Positions 36,411-45,158 of a stretch of 64,000 nt of DNA are shown here, one piece after another; the stretch's first letter is position 1; each line of letters begins with the position of its first letter. Location of the stretch: assembly GCA_963770635.1 (NCBI GenBank), contig CAVYQI010000004.1, positions 62,001-126,000 on the forward strand, in the 5' to 3' direction. The notes under the pieces are model-generated. The model saw nothing but the letters and a program-made list of their open reading frames with translations. It was not told where the DNA came from and did not search any database. Source of the stretch: DASZIT01 sp963770635 (GTDB lineage: Bacteria > Actinomycetota > Acidimicrobiia > Acidimicrobiales > RAAP-2). The translations under genes were made by a program, and so were the position numbers.

Positions 36411-37222
36411 GACATCCTCCTTGTCGGCCGGCTCCGGCGGGGCACCACCACCAGCTCATCGTCGTCGGTCACGATGACCTGCACCGACCCGCCGAAGTGC
36501 CGGGACAGCAGCGTTTCGTCCAGGACGTCGGCCGGCGGTCCGTCCGCCGCCACCCTCCCCCCGGACAGCAGCACCAGCCGATCGGCGAACTGGCCGGCCA
36601 GGGTCAGGTCGTGCATGGCGCTGAGAACAGTGAGCCCTCGCTCGCGGCGGACGTCGTCGACCAGCTCCAGCGCGTCGACCCGCCGGCCGAGGTCGAGGGC
36701 GCTGGTCGGCTCGTCGAGCAGCAGCACCGGCGCGTCCTGGGCCAGAGCCCGGGCCAGAACCGCCCGCTGAAGCTCGCCTCCCGACAACGTGTCGAGGTGC
36801 CGGTCGGCCATCCCGTCCAGCCCAAGCCGGTCGAGCAGCTCGTGGCAGTGCCGGATGTCCTCCCGGGTCTCGACCCCGAAGTACCCGATGTGCGGAGTGC
36901 GTCCGAGCAGGGTGTAGTCGATCACCGCCATGTCGCGCGGGAGGTCGGGCTGCTGGGGCACGTAGGCCACCAGCCGGGCCCGGCGCCGGCGGGATAGCTC
37001 GGCGGTGGCACAGCCGTCGACCATCACCGTGCCCTCATGGGCCTCGAGATGGGCGAGGGACCGCAGAAGGGTGGTCTTCCCCGCCCCGTTCGCCCCGATC
37101 AGGCCGACCCATTCGCCCCGGGCCGCGGCCAGGTCCACGCGGTCGAGCGCCACCACCGGCCCGAAGTGCACGCTGAGCTGGTGCAGGTTGATCATGCCAC
37201 CGGGGTCCGGTCCCGCCCGCAT
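36395..37222 (-). CDS. btuD: Cobalamin ABC transporter ATP-binding protein BtuD-like
   Basis: ATPase of the corrinoid importer. Walker A LIGANGAGKTTLLRSL, Q-loop YVPQQPDL, ABC signature LSGGELQRAVLARAL, Walker B VLLLDEPTSALD and switch His in SAMHDLTLA. 275 residues from the ATG at 37222, which follows the btuC TAG directly; the internal ATG at 37195 (MINLHQLSVHF) is the likelier N-terminus of the fold. The same family serves siderophores, but the riboswitch and gene context decide for cobalamin. Confidence 0.9.
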   Translation of the reverse strand: MRAGPDPGGMINLHQLSVHFGPVVALDRVDLAAARGEWVGLIGANGAGKTTLLRSLAHLEAHEGTVMVDGCATAELSRRRRARLVAYVPQQPDLPRDMAVIDYTLLGRTPHIGYFGVETREDIRHCHELLDRLGLDGMADRHLDTLSGGELQRAVLARALAQDAPVLLLDEPTSALDLGRRVDALELVDDVRRERGLTVLSAMHDLTLAGQFADRLVLLSGGRVAADGPPADVLDETLLSRHFGGSVQVIVTDDDELVVVPRRSRPTRRMSCQIA

Positions 37223-38314
37223 CTAAAGCACTCCTTGCCGGGCTCGCTTGGAGCGGAGGACGAACAGGAAGAACGGGGCGCCGACCAAGGCGGTGACCAC
37301 CCCGATGGGGATCTCGTCCGGAGCCTGGACGGTGCGGGCGGCCAGATCGGCCAGGATCAGGAACGCCGCCCCGCCGATCATCGACACCGGCATCACCACC
37401 CGGTAGCTCGAGTTGGTGGCGAGCCGGACCGCGTGCGGGGCGATGATCCCGACGAAGCCGATGAGGCCGCTCACCGACACCGCCGCGGCGGTGCCGAGGG
37501 TGGCGGCAGCCACCACCACCAACCGCACCCGGGCCGGGTCGACCCCGAGGCTTCCGGCTTCGTCCTCTCCAACCCGAAGCACGTCGAGCATCCGGCGGTG
37601 GGCGAGGAGGACGACGGCGCTGACCGCCACGTACGGGAGGATCAGCACCACGTCGGACCAGGACGCCACTGTGAGCCGGCCCAGGATCCAGGTGTAGACC
37701 TGCTGGAGGTCCTGGGCATTCCGCTGTTGGAGGTAGGTCTGGATGGCGGTGAGCAGCGCGGCCACCGCCACCCCGGCCAGCAGGATGGACGGGCCCGACG
37801 CCCGGCCCCCGGTGTTGGCCCCGACCAGGTAGGTCAGGACCACGGCGCCGACTCCCCCGACGAAGGCGGCCACCGGCAACAACTCGGACAGGCCGGGGCC
37901 GGACACGATCACGATGGTGGCGCCCAACCCGGCGCCGGCCGCCACCCCCAGCAGATAGGGATCAGCCAACGGGTTGCGGAACACCCCTTGATAGGAGGCG
38001 CCGCCGGCGGCCAGCATCGCGCCCACCAGTCCGCCCAGCACCACCCGGGGCAGCCGGATCTGCCAGACGATGGCCTGATCGAGGTGCGACGCCTGGGTGT
38101 GGATGTGGAGCAACGGAATGTGCACCAGCAGCGAGCCGACGACATCGGACAGGGAGACGCCGGCGGGGCCGATCGAGACGCCCAGGAGGGCGGCGACCAG
38201 CAGGACGAGGCTGGCCGCCAGGATGGGGACCCGGACCGACACCCGGGATGAGGTCTCGGGCTCCTCGTCGACGACCGGGGCGCCGGTCACCCGGTCGGGC
38301 AGGGTTGCCGTCAT
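37223..38314 (-). CDS. btuC: Cobalamin ABC transporter permease BtuC-like (FecCD family)
   Basis: Inner-membrane permease of the corrinoid importer. 363 residues with about ten helices; FecCD-family motifs LPRVVLGGLVGAMLAAGG, GVFRNPLADPYLLGVAAGAGLG and GLIGFVGIIAPHAVRL (the loop contacting the ATPase). The ATG at 38314 overlaps the btuF stop (ATGA); the open frame upstream of it lies inside btuF. Confidence 0.93.
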   Translation of the reverse strand: MTATLPDRVTGAPVVDEEPETSSRVSVRVPILAASLVLLVAALLGVSIGPAGVSLSDVVGSLLVHIPLLHIHTQASHLDQAIVWQIRLPRVVLGGLVGAMLAAGGASYQGVFRNPLADPYLLGVAAGAGLGATIVIVSGPGLSELLPVAAFVGGVGAVVLTYLVGANTGGRASGPSILLAGVAVAALLTAIQTYLQQRNAQDLQQVYTWILGRLTVASWSDVVLILPYVAVSAVVLLAHRRMLDVLRVGEDEAGSLGVDPARVRLVVVAAATLGTAAAVSVSGLIGFVGIIAPHAVRLATNSSYRVVMPVSMIGGAAFLILADLAARTVQAPDEIPIGVVTALVGAPFFLFVLRSKRARQGVL

Positions 38315-39264
38315 GTCGCCGGTGCCCGCCGCTGGGCGTCGACGGTGGTGGCCACGTCTTGGAGCAGGGTGACCACCCGCGGGCCCCACCGCGAGGCGAT
38401 GTCGTCGTTGAGCGGGACGATCCGGTGATTGGTCACCGCCGACAGGGTCGACCAGCCCGGCCGGGCCGCCACGGTGGAGGCGGTCTGAGCGCAGCAGATG
38501 GTGTCGGCCAGAAAGATATAGGTGGGGTTGGCCTTGAGGATGTATTCGGCGTTGAGTTGCGGATAGCCCCCGCTGCCGGCCGCACCCGGGGACGCATCGG
38601 CGATGTTCTTGAGACCCAGCAAGCTGAACACGTTACCGATGAAGGTGGACGAGGTGGCCGAGAAGTAGGTCTGGTCCAGTTCGTAGTAGTAGGACTCCGA
38701 GGTGGTCGGCTTGGGGGTGGCCGCCACCACCTGGGCGATCTGGGCTTTGACGTGGGCCACCTCGGTCTGGGCGGCGGCCAGATGCCCGGTGGCCTGTCCC
38801 AGTTGGAGATACTGCTGGTAGGACTGGTCCAGGGTGTTGGCCGCCGGATCCTCCAGGACGGGGATGCCGAGCGCGCTCAACTGCCGCTGGAACCCGGCCG
38901 AATCTTCGGACACCACCACCAGGTCGGGCTTGTAGTTGACGATGGCCTCGACGTTAGGGCTGTTTCCGTCGAGGCTGGTCATCGGCACCCCGGGGGGATA
39001 GTCCGAATTCTTGTCCACCGCCTTCACTTGGGCGCCGGCTCCGATGGCATAGAGCATCTCGGTGCCGGTCGGCGTCAGCGAGACGATGGCGATCGGTCGG
39101 TGGGCGATGGTGACCGCCCCATTGGCCGAATGGATCACCATCGGGTACGACGCACTGGTCGACGCCGGCGGCGCGGCGGTGGGACTGGATGTGCATCCGA
39201 AGGCCAGGATTACTGGAATGACGACGGCGGCGGCCAGCAGGCGTCGCGTGGTGTGGTTGTTCAT
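38311..39264 (-). CDS. btuF: Cobalamin-binding lipoprotein BtuF-like
   Basis: Substrate-binding lipoprotein of the importer. Signal peptide with lipobox ILAFGC at residues 19-24, then a class III binding protein: PIAIVSLTPTGTEMLYAIGAG, PNVEAIVNYKPDLVVVSED, a long connecting helix and a C-terminal lobe with YPQLNAEYILKANPTYIF. Two start codons lie close together; GGAGG sits six bases before the ATG at 39264 but abuts the one at 39270, so 39264 is chosen (317 residues). First gene after the cobalamin riboswitch. Confidence 0.92.
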   Translation of the reverse strand: MNNHTTRRLLAAAVVIPVILAFGCTSSPTAAPPASTSASYPMVIHSANGAVTIAHRPIAIVSLTPTGTEMLYAIGAGAQVKAVDKNSDYPPGVPMTSLDGNSPNVEAIVNYKPDLVVVSEDSAGFQRQLSALGIPVLEDPAANTLDQSYQQYLQLGQATGHLAAAQTEVAHVKAQIAQVVAATPKPTTSESYYYELDQTYFSATSSTFIGNVFSLLGLKNIADASPGAAGSGGYPQLNAEYILKANPTYIFLADTICCAQTASTVAARPGWSTLSAVTNHRIVPLNDDIASRWGPRVVTLLQDVATTVDAQRRAPAT

Positions 39265-39349
39265 GATCATCCTCCATCAGGTACGCGGAGGACGAAGTGC
39301 GTCCGCTGCGCTGCCCGAAAGAGGCAATCCAACGAACCGCCCTTCCTCC

Positions 39350-39485
39350 GAGGACAGGTTTCGTGCACACAAGACAGGCGTCCGGGCTAACCCCAACTTC
39401 GGGGCATTACCGTTGCGGGACAGCGCCGGAATCTCACCGGTCTTCGCTGGCTTGCATCACCCCGGCCTACGACCAGGGCACCGTG
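39350..39485 (-). ncRNA. Cobalamin riboswitch (AdoCbl class)
   Basis: On the minus strand, in the leader of btuF. Conserved pieces in order: GGTGCCC near 39476-39482, CCGGTGAGATTCCGGCGCTG (39424-39443), GTCCCGCAACGGTAATG just after it, and AGCCCGGACGCCTGTC near 39374-39389. This is the standard cobalamin-element core and L5 pattern. The downstream stretch to the btuF ribosome site would form the expression platform. It should shut off the whole import and assembly operon when adenosylcobalamin is plentiful. Confidence 0.92.
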
Positions 39486-39528
39486 AACGTACCTCAATTG
39501 CGGGTCGGCGGCCATTTCGATCGTCGCC

Positions 39529-39534
39529 TAGCTT
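39529..39534 (+). promoter_or_regulatory. Probable -10 box for a leaderless sugar kinase transcript
   Basis: TAGCTT ends six bases before the ATG at 39541, and no Shine-Dalgarno is present. This suggests a leaderless mRNA. Confidence 0.35.
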
Positions 39535-39540
39535 GACGTG

Positions 39541-41124
39541 ATGCCCGACCGGCTCCCCCTCGGCCACCGCTTCGTGCTGGCCATCGACATCGGCACCGGG
39601 GGGCCCAAGGTCGGCATCGTCTCGCTCGACGGGGTGGTCGCCTGGAACGAGTTCATCCCGGTCGGAACCGACCATCTCCCCGGTGGCGGGGTAAGCCAGG
39701 ATGCCGAGCTCTGGTGGCGCCTCATCGTGGAGGCGGCCCGGCGTGGCATCGGGTCGGGGGCCGTCTCCCCCCAACAGATCGTGGCGGTGTCCTGCACCGG
39801 GCAGTGGGCCAGCACCGTTCCCGTCGACGCCCACGGCCACCCGGTGGGTGCCTGCGTGATGTGGATGGACACCCGCGGCGGGGCCCATACCCGCCGGGCG
39901 ATCGGAGGGCCGGTGGCCGGGTACTCCCCGGTGTCGATCACCCGGTGGATCCGTCGCACCGGCGGGGCGCCGTCGACCTCGGGCGCCGACCCCATCGGGC
40001 ACATCCTCCATCTCGAGCACGACCAACCCGAGGTGGCCGCAGCCACCCGGTGGTACCTCGAGCCGGTCGACTATCTGTCGATGCGGTTCACCGGCATCGC
40101 CGCCGCCTCCCACGCCTCGATGTCCGCCGCCTGGCTCACCGACAACCGGCGGCTCGATTATCTCGACTACGACCCGGTGCTGGTGCGGGCGGCCGGAGTA
40201 CCCGCCGACAAGCTGCCCCCGCTGGTGCCCACCGGATCGATGATCGGCGAGGTACGGCCCGAGGTCGCCGCCGAGATCGGCCTCCCGCCCGGGGTGGAGG
40301 TGGTGACCGGCACCCCCGACCTCCACTCGGCCGCGGTCGGGGCGGGCACCGCCGCCGACTACCAGACCCATCTGGCCATCAGCACCACCTCCTGGATCTC
40401 GTGCCCGGTGCCGGCCAAGAAGACCGACGCCATCCGGCAGATCGCCACCGTTCCCGGCCTCACCCCCGACCACTACCTCATCGCCAACAACCACGAGACC
40501 GGAGGAGCCTGCCTCCAGTGGCTGGCCGACAACGTCCTCTCCCCCGCCGACGGGCCGAACGGAAGCCGGGCGCCGAGCTACGACCAGCTGACCACGCTGG
40601 CGGCCACCGCCCCGGCCGGGAGCGGTGACGTGCTGTTCACCCCGTGGCTGGCCGGGGAGCGTTCGCCGGTGGACGACCATGCCGCCCGCGGCGGGTTCCA
40701 CAACCTGTCGCTGACCACCACCCAAGCCGACCTCGTGCGGGCGGTGCTCGAGGGGGTGGCCTACAACTCGCGCTGGCTGTTCGAGGCGGTCGAGGAGTTC
40801 GCCGGGCGACGGCTCGAACCCATCCGGATCATCGGGGGCGGTGCCAATTCGGACCTCTGGTGCCAGATCCATGCCGACGTGCTCGACCGCACCGTCGAAC
40901 AGGTCGCCGATCCGACCTTCGCCAACCTCCGCGGCGCCGCCCTGTTCGCCGGCATCGCCCTCGGGGAGATCGAAGCCGAAGACGTCAACCGCCTGGTGAA
41001 GGTGAAGGCCACCTACTCCCCCGACCAGGGGTGTCGGGCCGTCTACGACCGCCTCTATGCCGAGTTCCCAGCTCTGTTCAAGTCCCAGAAACCGATGTTC
41101 CACCGGCTCAACCGAGAAGCCTGA
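39541..41124 (+). CDS. FGGY-family carbohydrate kinase (xylulokinase-like)
   Basis: Phosphorylates a sugar or polyol. A 527-residue two-domain actin-like ATPase: FVLAIDIGTGGPKVGIVSLD (phosphate 1), CTGQWASTVPVD, MWMDTRGGAHTRR, GTPDLHSAAVGAGT (phosphate 2), and the C-terminal adenosine motif IRIIGGGANSDLWCQIHADV. The pattern is closest to xylulokinases, but the substrate is uncertain and no isomerase or transporter lies beside it. Divergent from the riboswitch-btuF operon. Confidence 0.88.
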   Translation: MPDRLPLGHRFVLAIDIGTGGPKVGIVSLDGVVAWNEFIPVGTDHLPGGGVSQDAELWWRLIVEAARRGIGSGAVSPQQIVAVSCTGQWASTVPVDAHGHPVGACVMWMDTRGGAHTRRAIGGPVAGYSPVSITRWIRRTGGAPSTSGADPIGHILHLEHDQPEVAAATRWYLEPVDYLSMRFTGIAAASHASMSAAWLTDNRRLDYLDYDPVLVRAAGVPADKLPPLVPTGSMIGEVRPEVAAEIGLPPGVEVVTGTPDLHSAAVGAGTAADYQTHLAISTTSWISCPVPAKKTDAIRQIATVPGLTPDHYLIANNHETGGACLQWLADNVLSPADGPNGSRAPSYDQLTTLAATAPAGSGDVLFTPWLAGERSPVDDHAARGGFHNLSLTTTQADLVRAVLEGVAYNSRWLFEAVEEFAGRRLEPIRIIGGGANSDLWCQIHADVLDRTVEQVADPTFANLRGAALFAGIALGEIEAEDVNRLVKVKATYSPDQGCRAVYDRLYAEFPALFKSQKPMFHRLNREA

Positions 41125-41166
41125 GCGCCACCGCCTCACAGCCTTAGCCGAACAACTCTGCGACCG

Positions 41167-41403
41167 TCACCGCTGGCCGGCGAGCCGCAGAGCCCGAACC
41201 ACCTCATCGTCGATCGGCGTGTGGTTTGAGCCGATGAGCATGACCCCGCCTGCTTCTTCGTCGAGTTCGGTGGCAACGATGGGCTCGATGTGGATGCCGG
41301 TCCCATCGGCAACTACCTCGACCTCTCCGGGAAGGACTCCAAGATGGCCACGCAATGGTTGAGGAATAGTCAATCGCCCAGCGTCATCGACCATGATCCT
41401 CAT
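41167..41403 (-). CDS. AbrB/MazE-like DNA-binding protein, possible orphan antitoxin
   Basis: A 78-residue swapped-hairpin AbrB-type protein: MRIMVDDAGRLTIPQPLRGH, then LPGEVEVVADGTGIHIEPI. VapB-like antitoxins often have this fold, with a C-terminal toxin-binding tail as seen here (TPIDDEVVRALRLAGQR). The ATG at 41403 is chosen because the fold starts there, though the frame is open upstream. No toxin gene follows: the end of the kinase gene is 42 bases away on the other strand. Confidence 0.8.
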   Translation of the reverse strand: MRIMVDDAGRLTIPQPLRGHLGVLPGEVEVVADGTGIHIEPIVATELDEEAGGVMLIGSNHTPIDDEVVRALRLAGQR

Positions 41404-41551
41404 GTGAGGAGAATAACAACTCGCACCCACCGATCCCTGATGCCGAACCCCGGGGCAGCCGACGCTCGAGTGCGCGCCCCGCCAATCCTCTCGATACCCG
41501 CATACCCTTTGGATCACGACTCCGCGACATACGACCTCCGTCAAAACGCCA

Positions 41552-42382
41552 ATGAACCGCATCGAGCCCACCCCGCACCCTCTCAATCGCGACTTCGAGT
41601 GGGCACCGCTTCGACCACCCTTCGGCGCGATCACGGTCGAACAGGCGGCCAGTTACGACGAAGACGGATTCTTCATTATCGAGGACGCCCTCGACGCCGA
41701 CATCGTCGGCGAGCTCGTGGCCGAGATCGATCCGTTCGAACGGGAGGTGGAAGAACAGCTCCGCCAGCTCGAGGGGGGCAAGGCGTTTATCGCCCGGGCC
41801 GACGAGATCACTTTCACCACCCATCTGGTGACCCGTTCCGAGCGCTTGCGCGCCTTCGTGGCGGAAGCACCGCTGGCCGACCTGTGCGCCGACCTCATCG
41901 GACCCGACGTCCGTCTCTACTGGGACCAAGCCGTCTACAAGAAGCCCGACACCAACACCTCTTTCCCGTGGCATCAGGACAACGGGTACGCGTTCCTCGA
42001 GCCCCAGCAATACCTCACCTGCTGGATCGCGCTGACCGACGCCACCGAGGACAACGGTTGCCCGTGGGTGGTCCCCGGCATCCACCGGATGGGAACCCTG
42101 CGACACGAGCCGACCGACACCGGCCTCGTGTGCCTCGATCATCCATCCAACCCAGTACCGGCGTCGGTGGGGGCGGGAGGCATGGTGGTGTTCTCCTCCC
42201 TCACCCCGCACTGCACCGGCCCCAATCGCACCGACCAGGTCCGCAAGGCCTACATCGTCCAATACGCCCCCGACGGCGCCGACATCCTCCAGCGTGACGT
42301 CGGAAGCACCGGTCAGAAACGGCTCAGCGCCGATGCACCCGATCGGCAGTTCGAGATCCTCCGGGACGGGCGGGTCGTCTGA
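41552..42382 (+). CDS. Phytanoyl-CoA dioxygenase (PhyH) family protein
   Basis: Fe(II)/2-oxoglutarate-dependent oxygenase, 276 residues. The facial triad is visible as His and Asp in FPWHQDNGYAFL and the distal His in SLTPHCTGPNRTDQVRKAY, with the Arg that binds 2-oxoglutarate nearby. DEDGFFIIEDALDADIV at the N-terminus is typical. Substrate unknown; family members hydroxylate many small molecules. CutA follows after 23 bases. Confidence 0.88.
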   Translation: MNRIEPTPHPLNRDFEWAPLRPPFGAITVEQAASYDEDGFFIIEDALDADIVGELVAEIDPFEREVEEQLRQLEGGKAFIARADEITFTTHLVTRSERLRAFVAEAPLADLCADLIGPDVRLYWDQAVYKKPDTNTSFPWHQDNGYAFLEPQQYLTCWIALTDATEDNGCPWVVPGIHRMGTLRHEPTDTGLVCLDHPSNPVPASVGAGGMVVFSSLTPHCTGPNRTDQVRKAYIVQYAPDGADILQRDVGSTGQKRLSADAPDRQFEILRDGRVV

Positions 42383-42405
42383 CCCAGGAAAGGACTCACG
42401 ATCTC

Positions 42406-42735
42406 ATGTCCAGTGGTATCTCCGAAGTAATCGTCACCGCCGACGATCCCGAATGGCTAGACGACTTCACCCGGATCCTGGTCGAGGAACGCCTCTGTGC
42501 CTGCGCCCAGCACTTCAGCCAAATCCGCTCCGTCTATCGCTGGCAGAGCGAAATCGACGCCAACACCGAGGTACGAGTGGCCCTCCACACCCGAAGCGAG
42601 CTCGTACCCCAGCTCATCGAGCGCATCGAGCAGGACCATCCCTACGAGGTGCCCGGCATCCTTGCTGTCTCCATCGACCATGCCAGCCCCGCCTATGTCG
42701 ATTGGGTCCGTTCGGAAACCGGGTCAGAGGCGTGA
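42406..42735 (+). CDS. cutA: CutA-like divalent-cation tolerance protein
   Basis: A 109-residue trimeric ferredoxin-like protein. Family features: EVIVTADDPEWLDDFTRILV, ERLCACAQHFSQIRSVYRW, then HTRSELVPQLIERIEQDHPY and VPGILAVSIDHAS. The exact role is unsettled; it is linked to metal tolerance. The ATG at 42406 follows AGGAAAGGA by about nine bases. Confidence 0.93.
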   Translation: MSSGISEVIVTADDPEWLDDFTRILVEERLCACAQHFSQIRSVYRWQSEIDANTEVRVALHTRSELVPQLIERIEQDHPYEVPGILAVSIDHASPAYVDWVRSETGSEA

Positions 42736-42770
42736 TCGCCGGCATTCGGCTGGTGGGGCAAGGCCTGACC

Positions 42771-42776
42771 TACGAT
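42771..42776 (+). promoter_or_regulatory. Probable -10 box for a leaderless peptidase transcript
   Basis: TACGAT lies six bases before the GTG at 42783, which is the spacing expected for a leaderless start. It is located just inside the end of the preceding transcription unit. Confidence 0.35.
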
Positions 42777-42782
42777 GCCGGT

Positions 42783-44129
42783 GTGACCAACGAAGGCGCC
42801 CTCGCCGACGAGGCGACCGACCTGCTCCAGCACCTGATCCGAAACCAATGCGTGAACGACGGAACCCCCGCCTCGGGCCAGGAGCAACGGAGCGCCGACC
42901 TGTTGGCCACCTATCTCGAGGGTTCCGGGGTGGACATGGAGACCTACGAGCCTCTCCCCGGGCGCACCTCGCTGGTGGCCAAGATCCACGGGTCCGATCC
43001 GTTCGCGCCCTCGCTCACCCTGTTGGGCCACACCGACGTGGTCCCAGCCAACGGGGAGGACTGGCGACACGATCCCTTTGGCGGCGAGCTGATCGACGGG
43101 GAGGTCTGGGGCCGGGGCGCCATCGACATGTTGAACCTCACCGCCACGATGGCCACCGGTCTCCGCCACATGGCCGAGACGGGGTTCCGCCCGGCCGGCG
43201 ACCTCACCTACGTGGCGGTGGCCGACGAGGAGGGAACCGGGATCCACGGGGCCAAGTGGCTGTGTGAGCACCAGGTCGACGAGGTCAACAGCGACTACGT
43301 GATCACCGAATCGGGCGGCTTCCCGTCAATCGGAGCCGACGGCGGCACCCGGCTACCGGTGATCGTGGGCGAGAAGGGCATCTTCTGGTGCATCCTCACC
43401 GTAAAAGGGGTTCCCGGTCACGCCTCCCAGCCCCTCCGCACCGACAACGCGCTGATCAAGGCGGCGGAGATCGTCCGGCGCATCGACGAATACCGCCCCC
43501 AGGCCGAGATGCACGAGATCTGGCGCCGGTTCGTCGACGGCCTCGGGTACCCGCCCGACCTCACCGAGCCGCTTCTCGACCCCGACAAGATCGATGCCTT
43601 CTGCGACGACCTGCCGAGGGTGGGGCTGGCCCGCCAGGCTCACGCCTGCACCCACACCACCATGGCCCCGACCATGATGGACGCCGGCACCAAGATCAAC
43701 GTGATCCCCGACCGGGTCGAGTTGCAGATCGACATCCGCGCCCTCCCGGGATGGGATCTCACCGATGTCCGGGCCATGGTCGACGAGGTGGTCGGCGACC
43801 TAGCTGACAGCGTCGAGGTCACCTTCCGTCACGCCGACCCCTCCACCGCATCGCCGATCGACACTCCGTTGTGGGACGCGCTGCAGCGGGTGAGCGAGGG
43901 GTTCTACCCGGGAGCGAAGAACATCCCGTTCCTCACGGCCGGCGCCACCGACGCCCGCTATCACCGGGCGCTGGGCAGCGTGGCCTATGGCTTCGGGATG
44001 CACAGCACCGCCATCGGGTCGGCAGAGTACGGGGCCATGTTCCACGGGATCGACGAACGGGTCGACATCGAGTCCCTTCGGCTGTCCACCGAGATGTGGA
44101 TCGCCCTGGCCCGGGACTTTCTGGTCTGA
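42783..44129 (+). CDS. M20-family metallopeptidase
   Basis: Zinc amidohydrolase or peptidase related to ArgE/DapE/CPG2, 448 residues. Metal and catalytic motifs: LLGHTDVVPA, GRGAIDMLN, the Glu pair in VADEEGTGIHG, VKGVPGHASQP in the dimerisation domain and MFHGIDERVD near the end. Substrate is not decided. GTG at 42783 starts the family N-terminus and has TACGAT six bases before it; GTG at 42732, overlapping the cutA stop, is an in-frame alternative adding 17 residues. Confidence 0.88.
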   Translation: MTNEGALADEATDLLQHLIRNQCVNDGTPASGQEQRSADLLATYLEGSGVDMETYEPLPGRTSLVAKIHGSDPFAPSLTLLGHTDVVPANGEDWRHDPFGGELIDGEVWGRGAIDMLNLTATMATGLRHMAETGFRPAGDLTYVAVADEEGTGIHGAKWLCEHQVDEVNSDYVITESGGFPSIGADGGTRLPVIVGEKGIFWCILTVKGVPGHASQPLRTDNALIKAAEIVRRIDEYRPQAEMHEIWRRFVDGLGYPPDLTEPLLDPDKIDAFCDDLPRVGLARQAHACTHTTMAPTMMDAGTKINVIPDRVELQIDIRALPGWDLTDVRAMVDEVVGDLADSVEVTFRHADPSTASPIDTPLWDALQRVSEGFYPGAKNIPFLTAGATDARYHRALGSVAYGFGMHSTAIGSAEYGAMFHGIDERVDIESLRLSTEMWIALARDFLV

Positions 44130-44140
44130 CCCTTTCGGCA

Positions 44141-44728
44141 TCAGCCGGGTCCGCCCTGGGGCCAACGGGCGGTGAGGACATCGGAGGTCCAGCCCGGCCA
44201 TACCGGATCGTTGAGAAGGAAGCCGTGGGCGAACAGTGCGACCTCGCGCGGTCCGGCGCGATGTGAGTTGTCGTAGACCGACGCGACGTCAGCCAACTCA
44301 ATTGCAGCCACGAGGAGGGGCCAGAGTCGCCGGTACCGCTCACGGATCTTATTTTCGGGCACGGTGTGGCCGCCGGCGGCTACCCGGGCAGCCACCCGGG
44401 CGACCGCGAGGTCCTCAGGGACGATCACGACATGGAGGGCCGTGAAGTACCCGGCAGCTGCAGCATCCCGGATCAGGTCAAGCTTTGACGGGTGCGAGAA
44501 TACGGTCTCCGCGATCAGCGGCTGGCGCCGCTCGATCAGCTTCGATCGTGTCGATGCCGCTATGCGGGAAGCCTCGTAGGCATGCGATTCTGAATCTCCC
44601 GGCCAGCGCCCGGCCGCGATCAGGTCGGCATCGACAAGCACCACGCCTGGTCGAACCGGCGAAAGGGTGAACCGGATGAACGTCGACTTGCCGGCACCAT
44701 TGGGTCCGGCGACGAGATCGAGTCTCAG
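44141..44728 (-). CDS. Zeta-toxin-like kinase
   Basis: P-loop kinase of the zeta/PezT type, whose known members phosphorylate UDP-N-acetylglucosamine and block wall synthesis. Walker A GPNGAGKSTF is at residues 8-17, VVLVDADLIAAGRW near 35, and AETVFSHPSKLDLIRDA and the Arg-rich GGHTVPENKIRERYRRLW follow. The fold must begin before the first in-frame ATG or GTG (44644), because that would remove the P-loop. The only start near a ribosome site is a CTG at 44728, behind GAGGA, giving 195 residues. It lies 30 bases after the ParD-like gene. Confidence 0.8.
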   Translation of the reverse strand: MRLDLVAGPNGAGKSTFIRFTLSPVRPGVVLVDADLIAAGRWPGDSESHAYEASRIAASTRSKLIERRQPLIAETVFSHPSKLDLIRDAAAAGYFTALHVVIVPEDLAVARVAARVAAGGHTVPENKIRERYRRLWPLLVAAIELADVASVYDNSHRAGPREVALFAHGFLLNDPVWPGWTSDVLTARWPQGGPG

Positions 44729-44758
44729 GCGTAATCCTCGCCGTCAGCTAAAGACGCG

Positions 44759-45133
44759 TCAGTCGAGACGGGTCGTCGTGCCGTCAGGGTCGTAGCGAAC
44801 CAAGCGGCCGTCCTCGTCCAGAGCAACCGTTGCGGTACCTTCACCGGCGAGGACCTCTCCGTAGTTCACGCTGCGAAGGCGTTCTGAGATCGCGGCATTC
44901 ATTTCGGCATTGGCGACCAGGCGTTCCTCGGGAAGCAGTTCTGTCATAGCCAGGGATCCGGCCAACGTGGCTTCGACGCGACGCCGAGCGGTCGAATGGA
45001 AGGTCGAGACGGTTCGCCCAACTCGTGCCCAGTGGTCAAGCTGCTGCTTGGCCGACCGGCTATGGCGTGCTCCCTCGACCGCGGCCGAGTCGAGCAGGTC
45101 AGCGGCGAATCGGGTTACTCGGTCTGCGGCCAT
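44759..45133 (-). CDS. ParD-like antitoxin of the zeta-toxin pair
   Basis: A 124-residue protein with the actinobacterial ParD-like pattern DLLDSAAVEGARHSRSAKQQ and LDHWARVGRTVSTF, placed directly before a zeta-type kinase. It is inferred to neutralise the kinase and repress its own promoter. The C-terminal part (GEGTATVALDEDGRLVRYD) is a small beta-hairpin also found in other antitoxin-like proteins. The ATG at 45133 follows AAGGA by nine bases. An 18-base palindrome lies 26 bases upstream. Confidence 0.78.
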   Translation of the reverse strand: MAADRVTRFAADLLDSAAVEGARHSRSAKQQLDHWARVGRTVSTFHSTARRRVEATLAGSLAMTELLPEERLVANAEMNAAISERLRSVNYGEVLAGEGTATVALDEDGRLVRYDPDGTTTRLD

Positions 45134-45158
45134 ACGGAACGTCCTTCCCTGTTTCGTT

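Noticed and set aside
39457..41139. 560-codon open frame opposite the FGGY kinase
   Set aside because: Same shadow composition; the kinase frame carries all family motifs.
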